Of a stretch of DNA of 36,849 nt, positions 1-7,415 are shown piece after piece. Origin of the DNA: a bacterium. GTDB taxonomy: Bacteria > Margulisbacteria > Marinamargulisbacteria > JAHFDA01. The notes beneath the pieces were generated by a model, which made no database searches, was not told where the DNA came from, and saw nothing but the letters and a program-made list of their open reading frames with translations. The position numbers were made by a program, and so were the translations under genes. How positions within the stretch are numbered: position 1 is the first letter of the stretch; the number at the start of each line of letters is the position of its first letter. Location of the stretch: NCBI GenBank assembly GCA_023249225.1, contig JAHFDA010000026.1, forward strand, positions 1,057-37,905. Reading direction: 5' to 3'.

Positions 1-1
1 A

Positions 2-1588
2 CAAAAGCAGTTTAAAAATGCTTTTGCGTATGTGTCAGACCAAGACAAAAAATTTATCAATTACGCCGATTGGTTTTCGCAGCTGCACTTTGGTGATCCA
101 CTAGAGGAGCTGCGTTGCCAAACCTTTAAGGTAGAGGCCTTGAATCTGGTTGCATTGTCAGCCGACAGCGCCCGTGTCGAAGCAACCGTGCAGATGATCG
201 ACCTGAAAAAAGTAGGTGAGCTGATCCAGTTGCCTGAAAATTCTCCGGGCTATACCCCTGCTTTGGTTGAAAGATCAGAATCGTTGATCAAGTGGTTTAG
301 ACAGCCTAAAACATCGGTGATATACGTTCACGAATTGGTGCTTGAGACGGGTCAGTGGAAACTGATGGTCTATGGCGAGCTGAAACCACTCAAGCGCCGT
401 GTCACAGAACTTAAAAAGCAGGGATCCCAGGAGCTCCCTGCCCAAATACAGGCGCTGACCGAGCTTAAAGCACTCTACGAAAAGGCAAACCATATCCGTG
501 CAGGGACATATCCCGTTTCTGAAATTGACGCAGTTTCGCGCTCACTGACCGAATTAACGACACAGCGTGATGGCGTGGCTGCCAGGCAGCAACAGCTTGA
601 AGCCGAACGTTTGGCAGCACTACAACGCGCCGAAAAAGAGCAACGGCGCATTCAAGAAGCCAGCCGAATGGCAGAACAAGCCCGCCGGGCAGACCAGGAT
701 CGCCGACAGCGTGAACAACATGATCGCGATTGGCAGATGGCCCTGCATGATTACCAACAGTTTGCTTTTAGCCCAGAGACTTGGAGTTATGACTGGGTAC
801 AGCAGCGCTTAAACGTGGGTCTCAAGAACGCTGGGCCTGTGGCTGTAAACGGATTGGCCGGTGTTGTGGCCATCAGCGATGCCAGCAGCAATAGGGTGGA
901 ACAAAAAGAATTAGAAATGGAGTTTAAAGAAACTGCATGGCGGAGTGGTCAGAGTTACCATGTGTCTTTTGATTTTACGTTAACGCCCGACAGTCGTTAC
1001 GCTTTACTGTCTTTTACTGCGTTGCGCGTTGATCATGATCCCGCAGAGCCTTCTGTATCTGAAAAAATTTTGCAGGGTTGGAAAAATGGACTTTGGCCGA
1101 CCCGTTCCGCCACAGTACACATGGGTGATCTGTCGGCGGCGTACGAAGGCTATGTCCAAAAATGTTTTCGACTTACCTCTGTCAGCCGTATCCAGCGGGG
1201 TAATAACGACATGCTTACCATGACATTACTGCACCAGGGTCCGTTGGATGTTAAGAATATCCGTGTTCAAATTCGCATTAAAGATGGCGAACAACGCGTC
1301 ATTGACGAAAGCCCGCTAACAGCCCAGTTGCTGCTTAAGGCTGCCCTGGGTATTCAAAATCCCAATATATATTGCTTTGAGTATCCGCTCTATCTATTGC
1401 CGTCCAGCACAGATGCAGCGCTCGCCAGGATGGGTTTCGAAATCAACGTGGCCGCGATAGATTTTTGGCCTTCGGGCCGGGAAACCCTGGTCAAACTTTG
1501 GAATAACACCCGCTTTAAAGGCTATATTTCAAACCTATCAAAATTATTTAACTTTCCGGATAGGGGACAGTCTTACAATACGATTTAG
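2..1588 (+). CDS. Coiled-coil protein of unknown function, 5'-truncated by the window edge
   Basis: The reading frame is open from base 2 with no stop. The first possible start inside the window is a GTG at 32, but the frame upstream of it reads as plausible protein (QKQFKNAFAYV) and no ribosome binding site precedes the GTG, so the true start most likely lies outside the window. Counting from the GTG there are 518 residues. The N-terminal ~160 residues look globular. Residues ~165-235 are very rich in Q, E, R and A and should form a long charged coiled coil. The remaining ~280 residues alternate hydrophobic and polar positions in a way that suggests beta-rich domains. I see no catalytic motif, and any signal peptide would be off the edge. 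The stop overlaps the stop of the convergent gcvPA by 4 nt. I do not recognise the family. That it is a real gene is clear from its length; its function is unknown. Confidence 0.75.
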   Translation, partial: QKQFKNAFAYVSDQDKKFINYADWFSQLHFGDPLEELRCQTFKVEALNLVALSADSARVEATVQMIDLKKVGELIQLPENSPGYTPALVERSESLIKWFRQPKTSVIYVHELVLETGQWKLMVYGELKPLKRRVTELKKQGSQELPAQIQALTELKALYEKANHIRAGTYPVSEIDAVSRSLTELTTQRDGVAARQQQLEAERLAALQRAEKEQRRIQEASRMAEQARRADQDRRQREQHDRDWQMALHDYQQFAFSPETWSYDWVQQRLNVGLKNAGPVAVNGLAGVVAISDASSNRVEQKELEMEFKETAWRSGQSYHVSFDFTLTPDSRYALLSFTALRVDHDPAEPSVSEKILQGWKNGLWPTRSATVHMGDLSAAYEGYVQKCFRLTSVSRIQRGNNDMLTMTLLHQGPLDVKNIRVQIRIKDGEQRVIDESPLTAQLLLKAALGIQNPNIYCFEYPLYLLPSSTDAALARMGFEINVAAIDFWPSGRETLVKLWNNTRFKGYISNLSKLFNFPDRGQSYNTI

Positions 1589-2919
1589 ACTTCTACCAAT
1601 GTTTTGCTGAAAATTTCGTGTGCCGCTTTTAAAAATTTTTCAATGTGCTCGTCCAACGTAAGTTCGGTACAGCAAAAAATCATCTGCCGGGCGCGGTCTG
1701 GGTAAAACTGGCCCACGTCCAGGCCACCCAGGATTTCGCGTTTATTCAGTTCTGCCAAAAAGTGGCTGGCCGACATGGGCAACTCCACCGTGAACTCATG
1801 GAACACCGGCAGCTCGTTGAGCACGCGTAAATGATTGATTTTCTGAAGTTCAAGCATCAGTTTTTTGCTTTGCTCCACGCTACGCTCGGCCACCTTACGC
1901 AAACCCTGCGGCCCAAGCAAGCTTAGATAAAGCGTGGCCCGCAAAGCCATAAGACCTTGGTTAGTGCAAATGTTGCTCGTGGCCTTTTCACGCCTTATAT
2001 GTTGCTCGCGGGTTTGCATGGTTAGCACAAAGCCACGTTTGCCTTCGTGATCCACCGTTTGCCCCACAATGCGTCCGGGCATCATGCGTAGATATTCTTG
2101 CTTGGTGGCAAACAAACCCACACAGGGTCCACCCAGCGACGGGGTGATCCCCAGCGGCTGGCCATCTCCCACCACCACATCGGCACCATAGCTGGCCGGG
2201 GGCTTAAGCAAGGCGAGCGACGTGGGGTTTACAGATACGATGAACAGGGTGCCATTGGCATGAGCCCGTTCGGCGATTTTTCGGTAATCATGCACGCTGC
2301 CCCAAAAATCGGGCTGCGCCACCACCACGGCAGCATATTCGCCTTGCAAGGTTTCTAGCTGAAACTCATGCAAAACCTCAACGCTGTAATTACACGCCCA
2401 GGCATACGTTTTAAGCACGTCGATATACCGTGGGTGGAGACCCTGGCTGACCGCGACTTTCTTACGCTTGTTTACCGAACGCGCCAGGTTGACCGCTTCG
2501 GCCACGGCGGTAGATCCGTCGTAGAGTGACGCATTGGCAATATCCATGCCCGTCAGAGCGCAAATCAAGCTCTGAAATTCAAAGATCACCTGCAAGGTGC
2601 CCTGACTGACTTCGGGTTGATAGGGAGTGTAAGACGTTAAAAACTCTCCTCGGCTCGAAATGGCGTCTACCACCGATGGAATAAAGTGCCGGTAATAACC
2701 TCCGCCGATAAAGCCGGGCCATTCTTTGGCGGTTTTGTTCTTGGACAAGGTAGCCTCAAGTTCGGTCAGCAGTTCCTGCTCGCTTTGCGCCGGCAACCAG
2801 TCACGCGAATCAAAACGCTGGTTGACGGGAATATCCTTAAATAATTCATCAATGCTGTTAACGCCAATGGCGGCCAGCATTTCCTTGATATCCGAGTCAG
2901 AGTGCGGCGTGTAAGGCAT
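1585..2919 (-). CDS. gcvPA: Glycine dehydrogenase (decarboxylating) subunit 1, GcvPA
   Basis: This is the N-terminal-half subunit of the split P-protein of the glycine cleavage system. With GcvPB it decarboxylates glycine and passes the aminomethyl group to the lipoyl H-protein GcvH in the cytoplasm. The 444-residue length is typical for GcvPA. Family hallmarks are visible: N-terminal MPYTPHSDSDIKEML, GGGYYRHFIP near residue 67, TSYTPYQPEVSQGTLQ near 95, and NASLYDGSTA near 129. In the split enzyme the PLP lysine lies on GcvPB, so its absence here is expected. gcvPA usually sits between gcvH/gcvT and gcvPB. Here it is bordered by a convergent gene and by phosphoglucomutase, so it is isolated from its partners. 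The ATG at 2919 has no clear Shine-Dalgarno sequence, but it is the start conserved in the family. Confidence 0.93.
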   Translation of the reverse strand: MPYTPHSDSDIKEMLAAIGVNSIDELFKDIPVNQRFDSRDWLPAQSEQELLTELEATLSKNKTAKEWPGFIGGGYYRHFIPSVVDAISSRGEFLTSYTPYQPEVSQGTLQVIFEFQSLICALTGMDIANASLYDGSTAVAEAVNLARSVNKRKKVAVSQGLHPRYIDVLKTYAWACNYSVEVLHEFQLETLQGEYAAVVVAQPDFWGSVHDYRKIAERAHANGTLFIVSVNPTSLALLKPPASYGADVVVGDGQPLGITPSLGGPCVGLFATKQEYLRMMPGRIVGQTVDHEGKRGFVLTMQTREQHIRREKATSNICTNQGLMALRATLYLSLLGPQGLRKVAERSVEQSKKLMLELQKINHLRVLNELPVFHEFTVELPMSASHFLAELNKREILGGLDVGQFYPDRARQMIFCCTELTLDEHIEKFLKAAHEIFSKTLVEV

Positions 2920-2933
2920 GAGACATTATTTTA

Positions 2934-2968
2934 GCAATGCGGAATGCAGAATGGCGAATATGGAATGG
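2934..2968. repeat. Five degenerate heptads related to NGAATGN
   Basis: Between the gcvPA start and the phosphoglucomutase stop the sequence reads as five consecutive 7-mers: GCAATGC, GGAATGC, AGAATGG, CGAATAT, GGAATGG. A sixth related unit (AGAATGC) lies a few bases further on. It looks like a decayed short tandem repeat filling most of a 51-nt gap. No function is evident. It could also be chance in a short spacer. Confidence 0.45.
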
Positions 2969-2970
2969 GT

Positions 2971-4734
2971 TTAGAATGCCGTCGGCTTATATGGATCCGG
3001 TTGATTGGCATCCGTAAACTTGTCAGCCCGGCTTTCAAAGCCATTGGCTGCTAAAAACGCATTAAAAGCAGCTTTCATCGGCTGCGTTATTTCTGACTTG
3101 ATTAGGTCATACCGACGGTCAAATTTTGAGCCGTACACTCTAAGCAGATAACCTCCCGAACCGGTACCCGAAAAACGCGCTTTAACAGTGACTCCGTCAC
3201 TAAACTTAAGCACCCAGGCTGCATTGCGATCAACCACCTGGCCGGTGACTGGATGGGTATAATCCCAGCTTTCGGCAGCTTCTAGTGTTAGTCCGGCAAA
3301 CTTTTGGCCAATCCTTTGGGCGGCACTATTTAAAATCTCGGTCAAACGCACCTGACCCTGTGGGTCATTACCTGAAACCTCGCCACGGGTAAAGTACACC
3401 CGGCCAGTTTCCTTCCAGATTTCTTCCATCAACTGTTTGGCAGTCTGACCCGTCCTAAGCATGATCTTTAAAAGAAAGGTGCTGGCAAAGATGCCATCTT
3501 TTTCGCGCAGATAGGGGTTGCCAACGCCGTTGCTTTCTTCGACACCCCAGTTTCCCAGATCAGCAATCCACTTAAAGCCAGTCGGAGTTTCTACAATACG
3601 GACTTTATATCCGTCCTTGGCATAATGCGCCGAAAGCCAGGGTTCCATTAAATCAATGGCGTGCGCCGTTACGGTAGAGCGGCAAAAATAAATTGTGCCA
3701 GCATCTTCTACTTTATGGGTAAAAAGATTTTTGATGCCGATCAGGTCGCCATATTTGGCAAACAACGCAAACTCGTCGGCAGACTCTAGCCAAAAACCCG
3801 TGCCCCCATTAAGGCGCCGGTCTACGTCCGCATCCCAGGCAGAGACCAAGTCGTATTTAAGGGTGGCGTTAAGTTTGATGAGTTCTGGAATAAAATCAAA
3901 ATCTGGTTCGGGGTGCAAAGGATGCCCTTGCGCGTTGTTGCCACCCAGGTATTCGTCCGGCTGTTCCCGCAGGATGGTAGGGTGCAGGCCAAGGCGCTTG
4001 CCAAAAATCTCGCGGGCAAAGGGGCCGGCCGCTCCGGCCATGGCATCAAAGGCCAAACGGGGCGTGCGGCCATGACGGCTGATGTATTCCACCAGCAACC
4101 GCTGCATGTCTTGAAAGTCAAAAATGCTGTCTAAAAGGTTGGCATAAAGCTGGATGGCGTCAAATTCAGTCACCATTCCGGCCGACACCGCTTGGGCATA
4201 ATCCACGCGGCAAAAGTCGCGGACCTCATTTTGCAGTTGATGGACGGCATTTACGGTGTTTTCAAGCGCGGGCGCGCCGCTTGCCATGTTGACCTTAACA
4301 CCCACATCGGTCCAAGGGTTGTGGCTGGCGGTTAAGATTACGCCTCCCAGCGCTTTGGCATGCCGGATGGCGTGAGACATAGCCGGTGTGCTCGCCAAAC
4401 CCTCTTTGGCAACCTGTACCTTAAAACCATGTGCGACCAGTATTTCAGCCGCTTTTAATACACGCTCGGTATTGCCCTGACGCGGATCACCGCCAATCAA
4501 GATGGTGTTGTTGCCACGGGCGCGTTCTTCGCTTGGAACAGACTCAAAATAACGAGCGATGCCTTCGATAAACTGTTCAAAAAAAAGTGGACGGTTGTAG
4601 TCGTCTTGCGTCAGTCGCAATCCCGAGGTGCCCATTTTTTTAACATCGTGGGGCTTAGTAAGCCTGACGTGGTTGTTCTTGATTCCCAACGCAGACAAGA
4701 TTAAAGACTGTTGAGCACTGCGATGCATTTGCAT
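2971..4734 (-). CDS. pgm: Phosphoglucomutase, alpha-D-phosphohexomutase family
   Basis: A cytoplasmic enzyme interconverting glucose 1-phosphate and glucose 6-phosphate, linking glycogen or polysaccharide synthesis with glycolysis. I chose the ATG at 4734 (587 aa) because an AAGGAGGAG Shine-Dalgarno sits 6 nt upstream. The in-frame ATG at 4758 would place that Shine-Dalgarno inside the gene. Numbered from this start: GTSGLR at ~35-40; the active-site loop TASHNP at 135-140 with phosphoserine S137; the metal-binding loop DADVDRR with D301, D303 and D305; a sugar-specificity loop EESNGVG; and a C-terminal phosphate-binding RFSGTGSGG. The EES and SGTG loops point to the PGM1/alpha-PGM branch rather than ManB/GlmM, although substrate preference is inferred. 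A -10-like TATAGT lies just upstream, so it may have its own promoter after the peptidase gene. Confidence 0.9.
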   Translation of the reverse strand: MQMHRSAQQSLILSALGIKNNHVRLTKPHDVKKMGTSGLRLTQDDYNRPLFFEQFIEGIARYFESVPSEERARGNNTILIGGDPRQGNTERVLKAAEILVAHGFKVQVAKEGLASTPAMSHAIRHAKALGGVILTASHNPWTDVGVKVNMASGAPALENTVNAVHQLQNEVRDFCRVDYAQAVSAGMVTEFDAIQLYANLLDSIFDFQDMQRLLVEYISRHGRTPRLAFDAMAGAAGPFAREIFGKRLGLHPTILREQPDEYLGGNNAQGHPLHPEPDFDFIPELIKLNATLKYDLVSAWDADVDRRLNGGTGFWLESADEFALFAKYGDLIGIKNLFTHKVEDAGTIYFCRSTVTAHAIDLMEPWLSAHYAKDGYKVRIVETPTGFKWIADLGNWGVEESNGVGNPYLREKDGIFASTFLLKIMLRTGQTAKQLMEEIWKETGRVYFTRGEVSGNDPQGQVRLTEILNSAAQRIGQKFAGLTLEAAESWDYTHPVTGQVVDRNAAWVLKFSDGVTVKARFSGTGSGGYLLRVYGSKFDRRYDLIKSEITQPMKAAFNAFLAANGFESRADKFTDANQPDPYKPTAF

Positions 4735-4768
4735 AACCGGCTCCTCCTTAAGGATCATGACGGGCTCT

Positions 4769-4774
4769 ACTATA
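4769..4774 (-). promoter_or_regulatory. Possible -10 element upstream of phosphoglucomutase
   Basis: On the minus strand this reads TATAGT, a good -10 hexamer, ~35 nt upstream of the pgm start in the 78-nt gap after the peptidase gene. The matching -35 is weak, so this is only a candidate. Confidence 0.3.
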
Positions 4775-4812
4775 TCGCAGGGTTACTAAAAATGTTGCAG
4801 AAAAAACGAGAC

Positions 4813-5991
4813 TTACAGAACGTTCAATATGACCGTGACAGGTTCACCCACTTTGACGGCTGGGGCTTCGGCCGGGTCGTAGGTGTTTTCGTCCAGATAG
4901 GCCACCACCTGGTATTGGTAGCTGTAACTGCCCTTTTGCCTGGGAGCTTCAAGCATTAACGCAAATGTTCCAGTTTGTCCCTGTTTAACTGTGTACTCGC
5001 GCAGGCCACAGATTTTTCCGTTTTGCTGTGCCTGATCATAGGCTTTGCTTTCGCCATCCATGCGTGTTAACCACAGTATGCGTGGAACGGTTTCGACTTG
5101 GGCAACACGGTCAAGTTTAGGAGAGTACCAGGGTGCAGCGCCCGTGTTCTTGAGTTGTATGCCACATTCCACCTGGCTACCCGCAGTGGCGTTGACCAGG
5201 TAACGGGTCTGGGCGGGAGTAGCCGCATAGTTGTTTTTAGTCGTGTCTTCAAAAATACCGTGCTTGGCAAACGAGTAACGAATCGTTTTAGAGTCAACGT
5301 CATCCACCAGTTTTCCGTTCCAATTGCCAAAATACCGATCATTGCTTTTTAACAGGGCCAGCAAAACTTCATTAAAACTGGTCATGGGGTACTGCATGGC
5401 CTTAACCAGGAGGGCATCCGTTTTTTCTTGTCCCACCGCTTGACGCAGATCCCACAGGGTACTGATCAATATGCGGCTGTCGTGATAGGTATTAAAGGTG
5501 TAATCCAGCGGATAGTTCAAGTCTTCATTAATATCCACCATTTCGTTTAAAAACTCGTAGCGCTCGGTGTCATGTATGCTGCACGCCAAATATTGGGCCA
5601 CGCCTTCTTCGACACTACGTTGTTGCGACTGACGTGAGGCAATGCCCGTGGGATTCTGGCGTTCCATCAGGGCATGAATATATTCGTGTGTGATCACCAG
5701 GGGATCTTGAGCGCGGTCATAACGAATAGAAATTTCGCCATCGCGGTAAAGGCGCGAAAAGGGCTGGTATAAACCCGAAGGTGCAGAATCTTTATCTACA
5801 ATTTTAAGATTTAAATTTTTAGGCAGACTGGCCACCTGATAGGGTACCGATTCAAAACGCGCATTCAAACGGTCGACGGTGTTGTGCAACTCTTGAACCA
5901 GATCGGTTTCTGCAAAGGCCACATTAAAAATCATACTGGCGGCAATGGCCAGCAAAGAGAAATACGGCTTTTGCAGCAGCGCTTCGGGCAT
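4813..5991 (-). CDS. Secreted HExxH zinc metallopeptidase with C-terminal Ig-like domain
   Basis: Residues 1-27 look like a signal peptide: a basic residue, a hydrophobic core, and cleavage after FAFA-like residues around A27. The catalytic helix HEYIH places zinc ligands at H102 and H106 with E103 as the general base. A second motif, EEGVAQYLA, about 25 residues on supplies the likely third ligand E129. This arrangement is that of gluzincin-like peptidases in the peptidase-MA clan. Residues ~270-392 form a separate beta-sandwich, with KNTGAAPW and a later GQTGTFALMLEAP, reminiscent of NBR1-type Ig-like domains found in bacterial surface proteins. That similarity is from memory and is an inference. 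The protein probably acts in the periplasm or outside the cell; its substrate is unknown. It lies upstream of pgm on the same strand with a 78-nt gap. Confidence 0.72.
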   Translation of the reverse strand: MPEALLQKPYFSLLAIAASMIFNVAFAETDLVQELHNTVDRLNARFESVPYQVASLPKNLNLKIVDKDSAPSGLYQPFSRLYRDGEISIRYDRAQDPLVITHEYIHALMERQNPTGIASRQSQQRSVEEGVAQYLACSIHDTERYEFLNEMVDINEDLNYPLDYTFNTYHDSRILISTLWDLRQAVGQEKTDALLVKAMQYPMTSFNEVLLALLKSNDRYFGNWNGKLVDDVDSKTIRYSFAKHGIFEDTTKNNYAATPAQTRYLVNATAGSQVECGIQLKNTGAAPWYSPKLDRVAQVETVPRILWLTRMDGESKAYDQAQQNGKICGLREYTVKQGQTGTFALMLEAPRQKGSYSYQYQVVAYLDENTYDPAEAPAVKVGEPVTVILNVL

Positions 5992-6071
5992 GCCTTAGAC
6001 ATTCCCTTAAAAGCATCCGGATAAACCTGGAACTGCCGAAGGGGTAAAAATTTACAAAAACCAGTGGGTTT

Positions 6072-7301
6072 TCACCGACGGAAAAACACTCTTGATTCTT
6101 TTGACAGTTCATACTGTATCAAGTCTAAAACACCTCTGATCTTAGAACCCGCTATGTGTGCCAGAGCTTGGTCCTTGTTTTCCAGTGCACCAAAAAAACC
6201 AAAAATATTCACGCCAATGAATTCGCCGGCCGTGTTTGCCAGCACCCCGCCGCTAAAGCCCCTCATGCCTAAGGCATTGGTTTTAAAAGCATCTTTAATT
6301 TCGTCTGTTTTTTCAGGGGCGATATTGAAACTGCTTTCCGTAATGGCTCCCAATGTAGAATAACGTGTGCCCTCGCGGAAACCAAAAATATGCACCTGTG
6401 TATCTTTTTTGTAGGGGTCGTCCTCTAACGGCAACAATATGCGCGCGGGTCGAAAGTCACGGGTACTTACGCAGCATTGGCATAAGGCCAGGTCTTTGTC
6501 TTTAATGTATTTGATCGACCCAGGGATCACCTCAAAGCTGTGCCGTCCGATCCGCACCTGTGCAAAGGCATTTCCATTAAATACTTCTCGCAGCACATGC
6601 GCTGCGGTCACGATGTAGCCATCAGAAGTAATCGCCAGGCCCGAACCTGTTCCAATTTTTTCTAGCCGGATTTTTTTGGGAATGCGACCTAGCCAGGTTT
6701 GGCGCCAGTCAAAATTTCTTTCGGGGTTTTTTAAATTCGGATCGGTGGGAGCATCCGGTCCAGTGACATCGGGTTTATCCGGTTCATCACTTAACCATTT
6801 GGAAAGCGACTTAAAAAATTCTTTGGGCGAATTTGCCCGTAGCGTTACGGTGCGTCCGTTAAGCGTATGCAAAACCCAATGAAGTATTTCAATTTGCACC
6901 AGATTGGCCTGGATATTCGCAAGCGATGCATTTGCGTCAACGCCACGGTCTTTGTTTGAGCATTGCGCAAAGGCCAGCAGTGCTGCCAGCGATCGTGCCT
7001 GGCGATGGCGTGAATCAGTCAAAAAAAGCTTCGAAAGCACAAGATGAAGAGCCACCACAGCCAGACTGGCGCTGATACCCAACGCGATCTTGATCCATAG
7101 CGCTCCCGCGTATAAACCCTGAAAATATTCCAACATGAACATCCCAGTGGCAGTCAGTCCGGCAAGGTATAAAGCGCTATAGAAGCATCGCTCCCACGGA
7201 TTTTTGATGGGTGGTTTTTTTAAAACCGCCTCACCGGCGGGACTGGATTCTAATGGATCGGTCAGGGTTTCGTTGGCGGCGGCAATGCGTTTTGTAAGCA
7301 T
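6072..7301 (-). CDS. Membrane-anchored trypsin-like (HtrA/S1C-type) serine protease, no PDZ domain
   Basis: The full catalytic triad is visible: H235 in VTAAHVL, D270 in KDKDLAL and S350 in RGFSGGVL. An upstream GTGSGLAITSDGYI is the typical strand before the histidine. Two hydrophobic segments (~41-59 and ~66-90) precede the protease domain and form a membrane hairpin or anchor. They are joined to it by ~110 residues including a D/P-rich linker at ~171-195. Unlike DegP/DegS there is no room for a PDZ domain after the catalytic serine, since only ~59 residues follow it. The triad implies activity. Which side of the membrane the domain faces is not settled: with two spans both ends would be cytoplasmic, with one span it would be periplasmic. 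It is divergent from ileS across 114 nt. The ATG has no strong Shine-Dalgarno, but the frame is closed by a stop shortly upstream. Confidence 0.8.
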   Translation of the reverse strand: MLTKRIAAANETLTDPLESSPAGEAVLKKPPIKNPWERCFYSALYLAGLTATGMFMLEYFQGLYAGALWIKIALGISASLAVVALHLVLSKLFLTDSRHRQARSLAALLAFAQCSNKDRGVDANASLANIQANLVQIEILHWVLHTLNGRTVTLRANSPKEFFKSLSKWLSDEPDKPDVTGPDAPTDPNLKNPERNFDWRQTWLGRIPKKIRLEKIGTGSGLAITSDGYIVTAAHVLREVFNGNAFAQVRIGRHSFEVIPGSIKYIKDKDLALCQCCVSTRDFRPARILLPLEDDPYKKDTQVHIFGFREGTRYSTLGAITESSFNIAPEKTDEIKDAFKTNALGMRGFSGGVLANTAGEFIGVNIFGFFGALENKDQALAHIAGSKIRGVLDLIQYELSKESRVFFRR

Positions 7302-7415
7302 GTCAGGTGAACCAGAGCTTATCGTTTAATCAAGCACAGATTCTCCTTCAATATAATCGAGATTCGTTTTTTGGTTTCCCTTTTTTAAGGCAGACGTCTA
7401 GAATCATAATGTTTT

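Noticed and set aside
4735-4758. Upstream ATG of phosphoglucomutase
   Set aside because: The strong AAGGAGGAG would be coding; it is correctly spaced for the ATG at 4734.
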